Source: an uncultured Roseburia sp.
Lineage (GTDB): Bacteria > Bacillota > Clostridia > Lachnospirales > Lachnospiraceae
DNA: 6,843 bases
Direction: 5' to 3'
Assembly (NCBI GenBank): GCA_900550935.1
Contig: URUD01000074.1
Location: 1-6,843 of the forward strand
Under the pieces are notes generated by a model. The model did not search any database, was not told the DNA's origin, and saw only the letters and a list, made by a program, of their open reading frames with translations. A program made the translations under genes and the position numbers. Positions 1-6,411 of this stretch are shown one piece after another; position 1 is the stretch's first letter, and every line of letters starts with the position of its first letter.

Positions 1-1
1 T

Positions 2-175
2 GCCTTTGCCAAGGAAGGTCTTCTGGTTAAGTCTGTTGAAGGTAAACAGAATTCAGGGTGGATTCTGATGGATTTCGGTGATATTATCGTAAATCTGTTC
101 ACAAAGGAAATGAGAGAAAAATACAACATTGAGAAAATTTGGGGCGACTGTGAGTTCATCGAAGTGGAGGATTAG
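2..175 (+). CDS. rsfS: Ribosomal silencing factor RsfS (C-terminal part)
   Basis: This is the last 57 codons of a gene whose start lies before the window, ending in TAG. The translation contains the RsfS/YbeB/Iojap C-terminal pattern: a GW-ILMDFGDIIVNLF segment, then a KEMREKYNIEKIWGD segment, matching the family's usual W-x-L-x-D-x-G-D-(I/V)-(I/V)-V-x-x-F and (Y)-x-L-E-x-(L/I)-W-G-D signatures. RsfS is known to bind ribosomal protein uL14 and block joining of the 30S and 50S subunits when nutrients are short. The reading frame is intact to its stop. leuS starts 8 bases later on the same strand, so the two are probably co-transcribed. Its codon use (ATT, CTT/CTG, mostly GAA) resembles the first two thirds of leuS rather than the last third. 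The assignment rests on recognised motifs in a fragment. Confidence 0.9.
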   Translation, partial: AFAKEGLLVKSVEGKQNSGWILMDFGDIIVNLFTKEMREKYNIEKIWGDCEFIEVED

Positions 176-183
176 AAAAGGAA

Positions 184-2598
184 ATGAACGAGAGATACGA
201 TTTTACGAAAATTGAAAAGAAATGGCAGAACTATTGGGAGAAAAACCAGCTTTTCAAGACGACAGAAGACGAAAGCAAAGAAAAATATTATGTTTTGGAA
301 ATGTTCCCTTATCCGTCAGGAAAACTGCATATGGGACATGTAAGAAACTACTCCATCGGCGATGTGGTAGCAAGATTCAAGAAGATGGACGGCTATAATG
401 TCCTGCATCCGATGGGATTCGACTCGTTCGGACTGCCTGCCGAAAATGCTGCGATTAAGCACGGCACACATCCGAGCAAGTGGACATGGGACAATATCCA
501 TGAAATGGAAGAGCAGCTGAAGGAACTCGGTCTTTCCTATGACTGGGACAGAGAAGTTGCAACCTGCCACGAAGACTACTATAAATGGATGCAGTGGATT
601 TTTATTCAGTTCTACAAAAAGGGACTGGCATATAAGAAAGAAAATCCGGTAAACTGGTGCCCAAGCTGCCAGACCGTACTTGCAAACGAGCAGGTTGTCG
701 AAGGCGCATGCGAAAGATGCAAGACGCCGGTAACGAAGAAAAACCTGTCGCAGTGGTACCTTAAGATTACCGACTATGCAGACAGACTGCTTGAAAACCT
801 TGATAACGGCAAGCTTGACGGTTGGCCGAACAAGGTAAGAGTTATGCAGAAAAACTGGATTGGTCGTTCCTACGGCTGCGAAGTTGACTTTGAAATGAAG
901 GATTCTGACGAAAAGCTGACCGTTTTCACGACCAGAGTTGATACGATTTACGGTACGACTTTCATGGTTCTGGCACCGGAATATCCGACTGTCCTCGAAA
1001 ATGTAAAGGGCACGGAATACGAACAGCCGGTTCTGGAATATATTGATAAAGTAAAACATATGAACGAAATTGAAAGAACATCCACTTCCAACGAAAAGAC
1101 GGGTGTGTTCATCGGCAAATATGCAATCAATCCGTTTACTCACAAAGAAATGCCAATTTACATCGCAGACTATGTTTTGATGGGATATGGTACAGGAGCC
1201 GTAATGGGCGTACCTGCACATGACCAGAGAGACTTTGATTTTGCGACAAAATTCGGCATCGATATTATTCCTGTTGTTGATCCACAGGATCCTGAAGTAG
1301 ATGTAAACAATCTTACGCAGGCTTGCGCGGCTTCCGGCATTATGATTAATTCCGGAGAAATCACAGGAATGAAGTCTGCCGATGCAATTCCGTATATGAT
1401 TGATAAGGCAGAAAAAGAAGGTCTCGGACAGAGAAAGGTGAATTACAAGCTCAGAGACTGGCTGATTTCGCGTCAGAGATACTGGGGCTGCCCGATTCCT
1501 ATGATTTACTGTGAAGAGTGCGGATGGGTTCCAGAAAAAGAAGAAAATCTTCCGGTTAAACTTCCTACCGACGTCGAATTTACCGGCAAGGGCGAATCAC
1601 CGATTGCTACATCCAAGACATTCAAAGACTGCACATGTCCTAGATGCGGCAAGAAGGCAACAAGAGAAGTGGATACGATGGATACTTTCCTGGATTCTTC
1701 CTGGTATTTCTTAAGATATACTGACCCGCACAATGACGAGGCACTTGCAAGCCCGGAAGCATTAAAATACTGGATGCCGGTTGACTGGTATAATGGAGGT
1801 ATGGAGCATACAACCTTACATCTTCTTTATTCCAGATTCTGGCACAAATTCCTTTATGATGAGAAAGTCGTTCCATGTCCGGAACCATACCAGAAGAGAA
1901 CTTCCCATGGTATGATTTTGGGTGAGAATGGCGAGAAGATGTCCAAATCAAGAGGAAACGTCGTAAATCCGGATGATATTGTAAGAGATTACGGTGCAGA
2001 TACCTTAAGAACCTATGAGATGTTCATCGGTGCATTTGACTTAAGTGCATCCTGGTCAGAAGATGGTGTAAAAGGATGCCGCCGTTTCTTGGAGAGAGTA
2101 TGGAAATTACAGGATATCATGACCGAAGAAGAGGGATACTCAAAAGACTTAGAGACCAAGATGCACCAGACCATCAAGAAAGTAAGCAGTGATTTTGAAA
2201 ACCTGAAATACAACACTGCGATCGCAGCCATGATGGCATTGATCAATGAGTTCTACAAGAAAAACTCCATCACAAAGGGCGAATACAAGACATTGCTTTT
2301 GTTACTGAACCCGGTAGCACCGCATATCACAGAGGAACTGTGGCAGAATATCGGCGGAGAGGGTTATGTATATCAGCAGACCTGGCCAGAATATGATGAG
2401 GCAAAAACAGTAGAACAGACCGTAGAGATCGCGGTTCAGATTAATGGAAAAACGAAAGGAACATTGGCAATCGGAAAAGATGATGCGAAAGAGGATGTTA
2501 TTGCAAAAGCAAAAGAGACCATCGCAGATAAACTGACTGGAACGATCATAAAAGAGATTTATGTTCCGGGAAGAATTGTCAATATTGTTATGAAATAG
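184..2598 (+). CDS. leuS: Leucine--tRNA ligase (class I aminoacyl-tRNA synthetase)
   Basis: Cytoplasmic enzyme that activates leucine with ATP and charges tRNA-Leu. The 804 residues are the normal length for bacterial LeuS. The class I HIGH motif is HMGH at residues 49-52, just after FPYPSG. The KMSKS motif is at 585-589. A zinc-type module has Cys159, Cys162, Cys176 and Cys179. A second Cys cluster (443, 446, 483, 485, 488) lies between the editing domain and the second half of the catalytic core. The CP1 editing domain spans roughly 225-420, with TTRVDT (about 249-254) and GTGAVMGVPAHDQRDFDFA; the usual TTRPDT proline is Val252 here. The anticodon-binding domain follows, and the C-terminal domain ends the protein. 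The start is supported by the overall fit to family N-termini; its ribosome site is weak (GGAGG 13 bases upstream, or AAAAGGA immediately upstream). Codon usage changes abruptly around 1670-1740 (see separate entry). The frame is unbroken. Confidence 0.97.
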   Translation: MNERYDFTKIEKKWQNYWEKNQLFKTTEDESKEKYYVLEMFPYPSGKLHMGHVRNYSIGDVVARFKKMDGYNVLHPMGFDSFGLPAENAAIKHGTHPSKWTWDNIHEMEEQLKELGLSYDWDREVATCHEDYYKWMQWIFIQFYKKGLAYKKENPVNWCPSCQTVLANEQVVEGACERCKTPVTKKNLSQWYLKITDYADRLLENLDNGKLDGWPNKVRVMQKNWIGRSYGCEVDFEMKDSDEKLTVFTTRVDTIYGTTFMVLAPEYPTVLENVKGTEYEQPVLEYIDKVKHMNEIERTSTSNEKTGVFIGKYAINPFTHKEMPIYIADYVLMGYGTGAVMGVPAHDQRDFDFATKFGIDIIPVVDPQDPEVDVNNLTQACAASGIMINSGEITGMKSADAIPYMIDKAEKEGLGQRKVNYKLRDWLISRQRYWGCPIPMIYCEECGWVPEKEENLPVKLPTDVEFTGKGESPIATSKTFKDCTCPRCGKKATREVDTMDTFLDSSWYFLRYTDPHNDEALASPEALKYWMPVDWYNGGMEHTTLHLLYSRFWHKFLYDEKVVPCPEPYQKRTSHGMILGENGEKMSKSRGNVVNPDDIVRDYGADTLRTYEMFIGAFDLSASWSEDGVKGCRRFLERVWKLQDIMTEEEGYSKDLETKMHQTIKKVSSDFENLKYNTAIAAMMALINEFYKKNSITKGEYKTLLLLLNPVAPHITEELWQNIGGEGYVYQQTWPEYDEAKTVEQTVEIAVQINGKTKGTLAIGKDDAKEDVIAKAKETIADKLTGTIIKEIYVPGRIVNIVMK
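1669..1740 (+). other. Codon-usage breakpoint inside leuS (candidate recombination or assembly joint)
   Basis: Hand counts of in-frame codons differ on the two sides. Before base 1681 glutamate is 38 GAA to 5 GAG; from 1681 to the stop it is 10 GAA to 17 GAG. TTA leucine is absent among about 27 leucine codons before 1681, then appears 8 times among about 24 (first at 1711). Isoleucine goes from about 20 ATT and 7 ATC to about 7 ATT and 12 ATC. The switch falls in or next to the segment coding DTMDTFLDSSWYFLRY, one of the most conserved stretches of LeuS, which is where crossovers or read-overlap errors between related genomes are expected. The counts are seen directly; the cause is inferred. 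Confidence 0.6.
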
Positions 2599-2599
2599 G

Positions 2600-3961
2600 A
2601 TGGAAAAAGGAACAAAATTATTAAATGGTTCCATCTGGAAGGGGATTGTGTCATTTGCAATCCCCCTCTTTTTGGGAAATTTATTTCAACAACTTTATAA
2701 TACCGCTGACTCACTGATCGTCGGAAATTTTCTGGGCAGTGATGCCCTTGCTGCGGTCAGTTCTTCGGGAAGCCTGATTTTTTTAATGGTCGGTTTTTTT
2801 AATGGAATTGCAGTGGGAGCCGGTGTTGTCATCTCCAAATATTTTGGAGCAAAAGATTATGAGGGACTGAAACGGGCAGTCCATACCGATGTGGCGTTTG
2901 GTCTGGTGGCAGGATTGCTTTTGACGGCTGTCGGTATTTTTTTGGCACCACAGATTCTGGTCTTAATGGGAACACCGGAGAGCGTTCTGCCCAATTCGAT
3001 CATCTATTTTCGGGTGTATTTTGCCGGTTCCCTTGCATTTGTTATGTATAACATTGTAATGGGGATTTTGCAGGCAGTCGGAGACAGCAGACATCCACTT
3101 TATTATCTGATCTTTTCTTCGATCATTAACATCGTACTGGATCTGATCCTAGTCGGGGGATTTCGGCTTGGTGTCGGAGCGGCGGCTTTTGCAACTGCGG
3201 TTTCGCAGGCGGCGAGTGCACTGCTTTGTTTCTGGAGACTGGTACGGATCAAAGATGTCTATCAGGTGCGAATCAGAGAGATACGGTTTCACAAAGAAAT
3301 GCTCAGCCAGATCATTTCGCTTGGTCTGCCGTCTGGAATGCAGAATTCGATCATCTCATTTGCCAATATCATTGTGCAGACGAATATCAATAAATTTGGC
3401 GTGATGGCAGTGGCAGGATGCGGTGTCTATTCTAAAATTGAGGGGTTTGCGTTCCTGCCAATCACCTGTTTTGCCATGTCACTGACAACTTTTATTGGTC
3501 AGAACCTTGGTGCGAGACAGTATGACCGGGCAAAAAAAGGAGCCTATTTTGGAATTGCATGTTCGGTAACGTTAGCGGAGCTGGTCGGTGTGATCGTATA
3601 TTTTCTGATCTCTTATCTGGCGGCAGGATTTGATAATACCGCAGAGGTGGTTGCGATCGCAACGAGACAGGCGCATGTGGAGGCGTTGTTTTACTGTTTC
3701 CTTGCATTTTCCCATTGTATTGCCGGAATTATGCGAGGCGCAGGAAAGTCAACCGTGCCGATGTTTGTCATGCTGGCATCCTGGTGTATTATCCGTATCA
3801 CATACATCACGGTGACCGTGCATTTCATTCCGGAGATCCAGGTCATTTTCTGGGCATATCCGCTGACCTGGTCGATCAGTTCAGTAATCTTTTTGATTTA
3901 TTTCTTAAAGGCGGACTGGATCCATAATTTTGAACGAACAGAAAAAAACATGCACCGTTAG
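2600..3961 (+). CDS. MATE family multidrug/metabolite efflux transporter
   Basis: A 453-residue membrane protein of the multidrug and toxic compound extrusion family, expected to export cationic drugs or metabolites across the cytoplasmic membrane in exchange for Na+ or H+. The sequence is almost entirely hydrophobic segments, consistent with the family's 12 helices in two homologous halves. Family signatures visible are QQLYNTADSLIVGNFLG near residues 30-46, QAVGDSRHPLYY near 159-170, GQNLGARQYDRAKKG in the second-half start, and MRGAGKSTVPM late in the second half. Length matches the family norm of about 450. Its ATG lies one base after the leuS stop, and no good ribosome site precedes it (AATAGG abuts the start), so translation is probably coupled to leuS. 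The substrate cannot be told from sequence. No terminator with a U-tract is seen on its strand; a hairpin just downstream belongs better to the opposing lysR-type gene. Confidence 0.93.
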   Translation: MEKGTKLLNGSIWKGIVSFAIPLFLGNLFQQLYNTADSLIVGNFLGSDALAAVSSSGSLIFLMVGFFNGIAVGAGVVISKYFGAKDYEGLKRAVHTDVAFGLVAGLLLTAVGIFLAPQILVLMGTPESVLPNSIIYFRVYFAGSLAFVMYNIVMGILQAVGDSRHPLYYLIFSSIINIVLDLILVGGFRLGVGAAAFATAVSQAASALLCFWRLVRIKDVYQVRIREIRFHKEMLSQIISLGLPSGMQNSIISFANIIVQTNINKFGVMAVAGCGVYSKIEGFAFLPITCFAMSLTTFIGQNLGARQYDRAKKGAYFGIACSVTLAELVGVIVYFLISYLAAGFDNTAEVVAIATRQAHVEALFYCFLAFSHCIAGIMRGAGKSTVPMFVMLASWCIIRITYITVTVHFIPEIQVIFWAYPLTWSISSVIFLIYFLKADWIHNFERTEKNMHR

Positions 3962-3974
3962 GCGCACCACAAAA

Positions 3975-4007
3975 AAGACCTGCCATCCGTTATGGATGGT
4001 AGGTCTT
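3975..4007 (-). terminator. Rho-independent terminator of the lysR-type gene, overlapping its stop codon
   Basis: A 14-bp stem (3975-3988 with 3994-4007, containing one G-T pair) closes a five-base loop. Read on the minus strand the stem is followed by a run of T (complement of the six A at 3971-3976), the classic intrinsic terminator form. On the plus strand it is followed by ATAAAATG, so it is a poor terminator for the MATE gene. The TAA stop of the regulator occupies the loop region (3990-3992), and the 5' arm on the minus strand encodes its last residues. Confidence 0.82.
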
Positions 4008-4886
4008 ATAAAATGTGATAAATTCTTCCAGTGATTTGGATGGTTTGATGCTGCTGCGGTAGGCAAACCCGACTTCACGTTTGTGGATCGGGATACCAAG
4101 CGGGATCTCAACCAGTGCACCGGAGGCGAGGTCCTCTGACACGAAACTTTTGATGACACAGGCAACACCGACACCGATACGTGCGAAATCGATCAAAAGA
4201 TCCATATTGGAAATATCGATGGAGTCTTTGATAACAATCTGGTTTTCCTGTAAATAATCGTCAATGTATTGTCTGGTCATATTGTTCTTATCAAGCAGCA
4301 TCAGGGTCGAACTGGAAAGGATCTGGTTCTTTTGGATACCGCGTGCCCGTAGATTGCGGATATAGTCTTTGGTCGCAACAAATACATCTTCAATTTCTTC
4401 CAGAAAATCAAATTGAATATTCTTAATGGAATCAGGTTTTCCGATCAGTCCGATGTCGATTTTATTGTCTTCGATCAGACGAAGTGTCTCATTGGTCGAC
4501 TGACAGGTGATGGAAATGGAAATATGCGGGTTGCGCCGGATAAACTCTTTTAAATAAGGGAGCAGCATGTACTTACACAGGGTAGCACTGACTCCTATTT
4601 TTAAATGTCCGACTCCAAGTTCAATGGAGCGGCGCAGCTTTTCTTCTCCGAGATTTAACGTCTCAAAGGCACTACTGACATGTTCGTAAAGCAGCTTGCC
4701 TTCTTCGGTCAGAACAACACCTCTTGAACTTCTTGAAAAGAGCTTGCAGCCGACACTTTCTTCCAGTTTCTGGATGGATTTACTGATCGCAGGCTGGCTG
4801 ATGTAAAGCTCTTTGGCAGCTTTTGAGATATTGCCTGTATTTGCAACCGTATAAAAGATACGGTAAGAAGATAGATTCTGGTTCAT
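3990..4886 (-). CDS. LysR-family transcriptional regulator (probable regulator of leuC)
   Basis: A 298-residue LysR-type regulator, the typical family length. The N-terminal winged helix-turn-helix covers about residues 3-63, with the characteristic NISKAAKELYISQPAISKSIQKLEE helix pair, the KLFSRSSRGVVLTEEG wing, then a linker helix. The rest (about 90-298) is a periplasmic-binding-protein-like effector domain, with FVATKD and IGVGVACVIKSFV segments typical of it. The frame is open for 14 more codons upstream, but the start at 4886 is chosen because AGGAG lies six bases before it and because family N-termini begin just ahead of a YRIFYTVA-like segment. It is transcribed divergently from leuC, the usual arrangement for a LysR protein controlling its neighbour, probably with autoregulation. 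The effector is unknown; a leucine-pathway intermediate is a reasonable guess only. The 3' end is embedded in its own terminator. Confidence 0.93.
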   Translation of the reverse strand: MNQNLSSYRIFYTVANTGNISKAAKELYISQPAISKSIQKLEESVGCKLFSRSSRGVVLTEEGKLLYEHVSSAFETLNLGEEKLRRSIELGVGHLKIGVSATLCKYMLLPYLKEFIRRNPHISISITCQSTNETLRLIEDNKIDIGLIGKPDSIKNIQFDFLEEIEDVFVATKDYIRNLRARGIQKNQILSSSTLMLLDKNNMTRQYIDDYLQENQIVIKDSIDISNMDLLIDFARIGVGVACVIKSFVSEDLASGALVEIPLGIPIHKREVGFAYRSSIKPSKSLEEFITFYKTYHP

Positions 4887-4892
4887 GAAAAA

Positions 4893-4897
4893 CTCCT
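4893..4897 (-). promoter_or_regulatory. Ribosome binding site fixing the lysR-type start
   Basis: The minus strand reads AAAAAAGGAG, then six bases, then ATG at 4886. No comparable site precedes the upstream in-frame ATG at 4928, and the promoter proposed at 4919-4947 overlaps that longer start, so the shorter protein is preferred. Confidence 0.75.
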
Positions 4898-4918
4898 TTT
4901 TTCTTTTGGAATAATTAT

Positions 4919-4947
4919 AGTATAACATGATTATTAGTTATGGTAAA
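4919..4947 (-). promoter_or_regulatory. Candidate sigma-A promoter for the lysR-type gene
   Basis: On the minus strand a TTTACC -35 (4942-4947) is separated by 17 bases from a TATACT -10 (4919-4924), which is preceded by TGT, an extended -10 feature. The predicted start would lie close to base 4912, giving a leader of about 25 bases with the AGGAG site inside it. A TATAAT at 4914-4919 on the same strand is an alternative -10 with a poor -35. The region is very AT-rich, so chance matches are possible. Confidence 0.45.
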
Positions 4948-4955
4948 TATATTTA
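4944..4955. promoter_or_regulatory. Palindrome in the divergent promoter region, candidate LysR operator
   Basis: TAAATATATTTA is a perfect 12-base inverted repeat, with further matching bases three positions out (T4941/A4958 and A4940/T4959). It overlaps the proposed -35 of the lysR-type gene and lies about 10 bases upstream of the leuC -35. This is where LysR proteins usually bind their T-N11-A type sites. Spacing here is T-N10-A, and AT-rich DNA makes such palindromes easily, so this is only a candidate. Confidence 0.25.
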
Positions 4956-4964
4956 TTATGTATT

Positions 4965-4992
4965 TTGATTATATTATTATTTATGTTAAAAT
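4965..4992 (+). promoter_or_regulatory. Candidate sigma-A promoter for leuC
   Basis: TTGATT (4965-4970) and TAAAAT (4987-4992) are separated by 16 bases, and the -10 is preceded by TGT, an extended -10 element. Transcription would begin near base 4999, giving a 5' leader of about 80 bases. That leader shows no T-box, no leucine-rich leader peptide and no evident terminator, which favours control at initiation by the divergent LysR protein. Confidence 0.55.
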
Positions 4993-5031
4993 CATAGGCA
5001 GATAGAGTGAAGGAAACACAAAACTCATCGA

Positions 5032-5043
5032 ACACACACACAC
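5032..5043 (+). repeat. (AC)6 dinucleotide repeat in the leuC leader
   Basis: Six perfect AC units lie in the untranslated leader of leuC, about 22 bases before its AGGAGG. Length changes here would not alter the reading frame. It is short enough to be stable and may have no role. Confidence 0.6.
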
Positions 5044-5079
5044 GAATCAGTAAGTTTTTAGATCAGGAGGACATAACAC

Positions 5080-6342
5080 ATGGGGATGACAATGACGCAA
5101 AAAATCCTTGCTGCACATGCAGGGCTCCCGTCTGTAAGTGCCGGGCAGTTGATTGAGGCAGATTTGGATCTGGTGCTTGGTAATGATATTACCTCGCCGG
5201 TAGCCATACATGAGATGGATAAGATGAAAGTGGATGGCGTTTTTGACAAGGATAAGATTGCATTAGTGCTTGACCATTTTGTACCAAATAAAGATATTAA
5301 GTCTGCACAGCACTGTAAATGTGTCAGGGAGTTTGCATGCAGACATGATATTACAAATTACTTTGATGTAGGAGAGATGGGAATTGAACATGCACTTCTT
5401 CCAGAAAAAGGTTTAACCGTTGCCGGAGACGTTATCATTGGCGCAGATTCCCACACCTGTACCTACGGAGCTTTGGGAGCGTTTTCTACCGGAGTAGGAA
5501 GTACAGATATGGCTGCCGGTATGGCAACAGGAAAAGCATGGTTTAAAGTGCCTTCTGCAATTAAATTTAACCTGACTGGAAAACCGGCGAAGTGGATCAG
5601 TGGTAAGGATATTATCCTGCACATCATCGGAATGATCGGTGTGGATGGTGCACTTTACAAATCGATGGAATTTGTGGGTGATGGAATTCAGTATCTGACG
5701 ATGGATGATCGTTTTACAATTGCAAATATGGCGATCGAGGCAGGTGGAAAGAACGGTATTTTCCCTGTGGATGACCTTGCAAAACAGTACATGGAAGAAC
5801 ATTCCAAACGTCCTTACGTTGTTTATGAAGCAGATGAGGATGCGGAATATGATGCGGAATATACGATTGATTTAAGCACCTTAAAACCAACCGTTTCATT
5901 TCCGCATTTACCTGAAAATACAAGAACGATCGATGAAGTCGGAGATGTGAAAATTGATCAGGTTGTGATCGGTTCCTGTACCAATGGCCGTATGGATGAT
6001 CTTAGGATTGCAGCTTCCGTGTTAAAAGGCAAGAAAGTGAAAAAAGGACTTCGCGTAATCGTGATTCCGGCAACACAAAAGATTTATCTGCAGGCAATGG
6101 AAGAGGGACTGTTAAGAACCTTTATCGAGGCAGGAGCGGTTGTCAGCACACCAACCTGTGGACCATGTCTTGGAGGATATATGGGAATCCTTGCGGCAGG
6201 CGAGCGTTGTGTATCTACAACAAACCGTAACTTTGTAGGTCGTATGGGACATGTGGATTCGGAAGTATATCTTGCGAGCCCGGCAGTTGCAGCGGCAAGT
6301 GCAGTCACAGGTAAGATTTCCAGTCCGGAAGAGGTTATGTAA
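5080..6342 (+). CDS. leuC: 3-isopropylmalate dehydratase, large subunit
   Basis: Large subunit of the [4Fe-4S] aconitase-family enzyme that isomerises 2-isopropylmalate to 3-isopropylmalate in leucine synthesis. Its 420 residues match the shorter LeuC class (the LeuC/HacA-like type of archaea and many Clostridia), not the 465-residue E. coli type. The cluster ligands are visible as Cys300 in VIGSCTNGR and Cys360 and Cys363 in TPTCGPCLGG. The active-site GADSHT is at 121-126, followed by the TYGALGAFSTGVGSTD stretch. The start at 5080 is chosen because AGGAGG (5065-5070) lies nine bases ahead; Met3 and Met5 are also possible. The active enzyme needs the small subunit LeuD, usually encoded directly downstream but absent here. 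The related 2,3-dimethylmalate or (R)-2-methylmalate dehydratases share this fold and length and cannot be fully excluded, though LeuC is most likely. A divergent LysR gene suggests its control. Confidence 0.9.
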   Translation: MGMTMTQKILAAHAGLPSVSAGQLIEADLDLVLGNDITSPVAIHEMDKMKVDGVFDKDKIALVLDHFVPNKDIKSAQHCKCVREFACRHDITNYFDVGEMGIEHALLPEKGLTVAGDVIIGADSHTCTYGALGAFSTGVGSTDMAAGMATGKAWFKVPSAIKFNLTGKPAKWISGKDIILHIIGMIGVDGALYKSMEFVGDGIQYLTMDDRFTIANMAIEAGGKNGIFPVDDLAKQYMEEHSKRPYVVYEADEDAEYDAEYTIDLSTLKPTVSFPHLPENTRTIDEVGDVKIDQVVIGSCTNGRMDDLRIAASVLKGKKVKKGLRVIVIPATQKIYLQAMEEGLLRTFIEAGAVVSTPTCGPCLGGYMGILAAGERCVSTTNRNFVGRMGHVDSEVYLASPAVAAASAVTGKISSPEEVM

Positions 6343-6346
6343 AACA

Positions 6347-6353
6347 AGGGAGG
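6347..6353 (+). promoter_or_regulatory. Orphan ribosome binding site after leuC
   Basis: AGGGAGG begins five bases after the leuC stop, where the ribosome site of a directly following leuD would be expected. No ATG, GTG or TTG occurs at a usable distance; the sequence runs straight into a hairpin. A CTG at 6363 is in frame with the downstream ABC-F ATG at suitable spacing, but CTG starts are rare in bacteria. Confidence 0.45.
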
Positions 6354-6354
6354 C

Positions 6355-6411
6355 TAAATCCTCTGCTCACCAGAGGGTTCGCATTTTCCTTCGGAAAACG
6401 AGGAGGATTTA
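6355..6411 (+). promoter_or_regulatory. Structured leader of the ABC-F gene with two competing helices
   Basis: Helix A: bases 6357-6365 pair with 6371-6379 (nine pairs, one G-T; loop CTCAC). Helix B: bases 6355-6363 (TAAATCCTC) pair perfectly with 6403-6411 (GAGGATTTA), which cover most of the GGAGG site and the first base of the ATG. The two share 6357-6363 and cannot form together. A separate hairpin, TTTTCC-TTC-GGAAAA (6384-6398), lies between. In helix B the ribosome site is hidden; in helix A it is free. No U-tract follows either hairpin, so control of translation is more likely than transcription termination. The pairing is seen directly; the switch function is inferred. A small dispersed intergenic repeat is an alternative. 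Confidence 0.45.

Noticed and set aside
316..1221. A 301-codon open frame on the minus strand inside leuS
   Set aside because: It is fully antisense to the strongly supported leuS catalytic and editing domains. Its translation is rich in Cys, His and Phe with no recognisable domain, as expected from a shadow frame.
4887..4928. A start for the LysR protein 14 codons further upstream (ATG at 4928)
   Set aside because: It has no ribosome site, its codons overlap the best promoter candidate, and the added residues (MLYYNYSKRKKEFF) are not typical of LysR N-termini.
4983..4997. A tiny open frame (M-L-K-S-stop) as a leucine leader peptide of leuC
   Set aside because: It overlaps the -10 element so would not be transcribed, has only one leucine codon, and no attenuator hairpin follows.
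5413..5802. A 129-codon minus-strand frame inside leuC
   Set aside because: It is antisense to a gene with intact cluster and active-site motifs, lacks a ribosome site, and resembles no family I recognise.
6384..6398. The TTTTCC-TTC-GGAAAA hairpin as an intrinsic terminator of leuC
   Set aside because: It is followed by CGAGGAGG, not a run of T, and its stem is AT-rich. Transcription probably reads on into the ABC-F gene.
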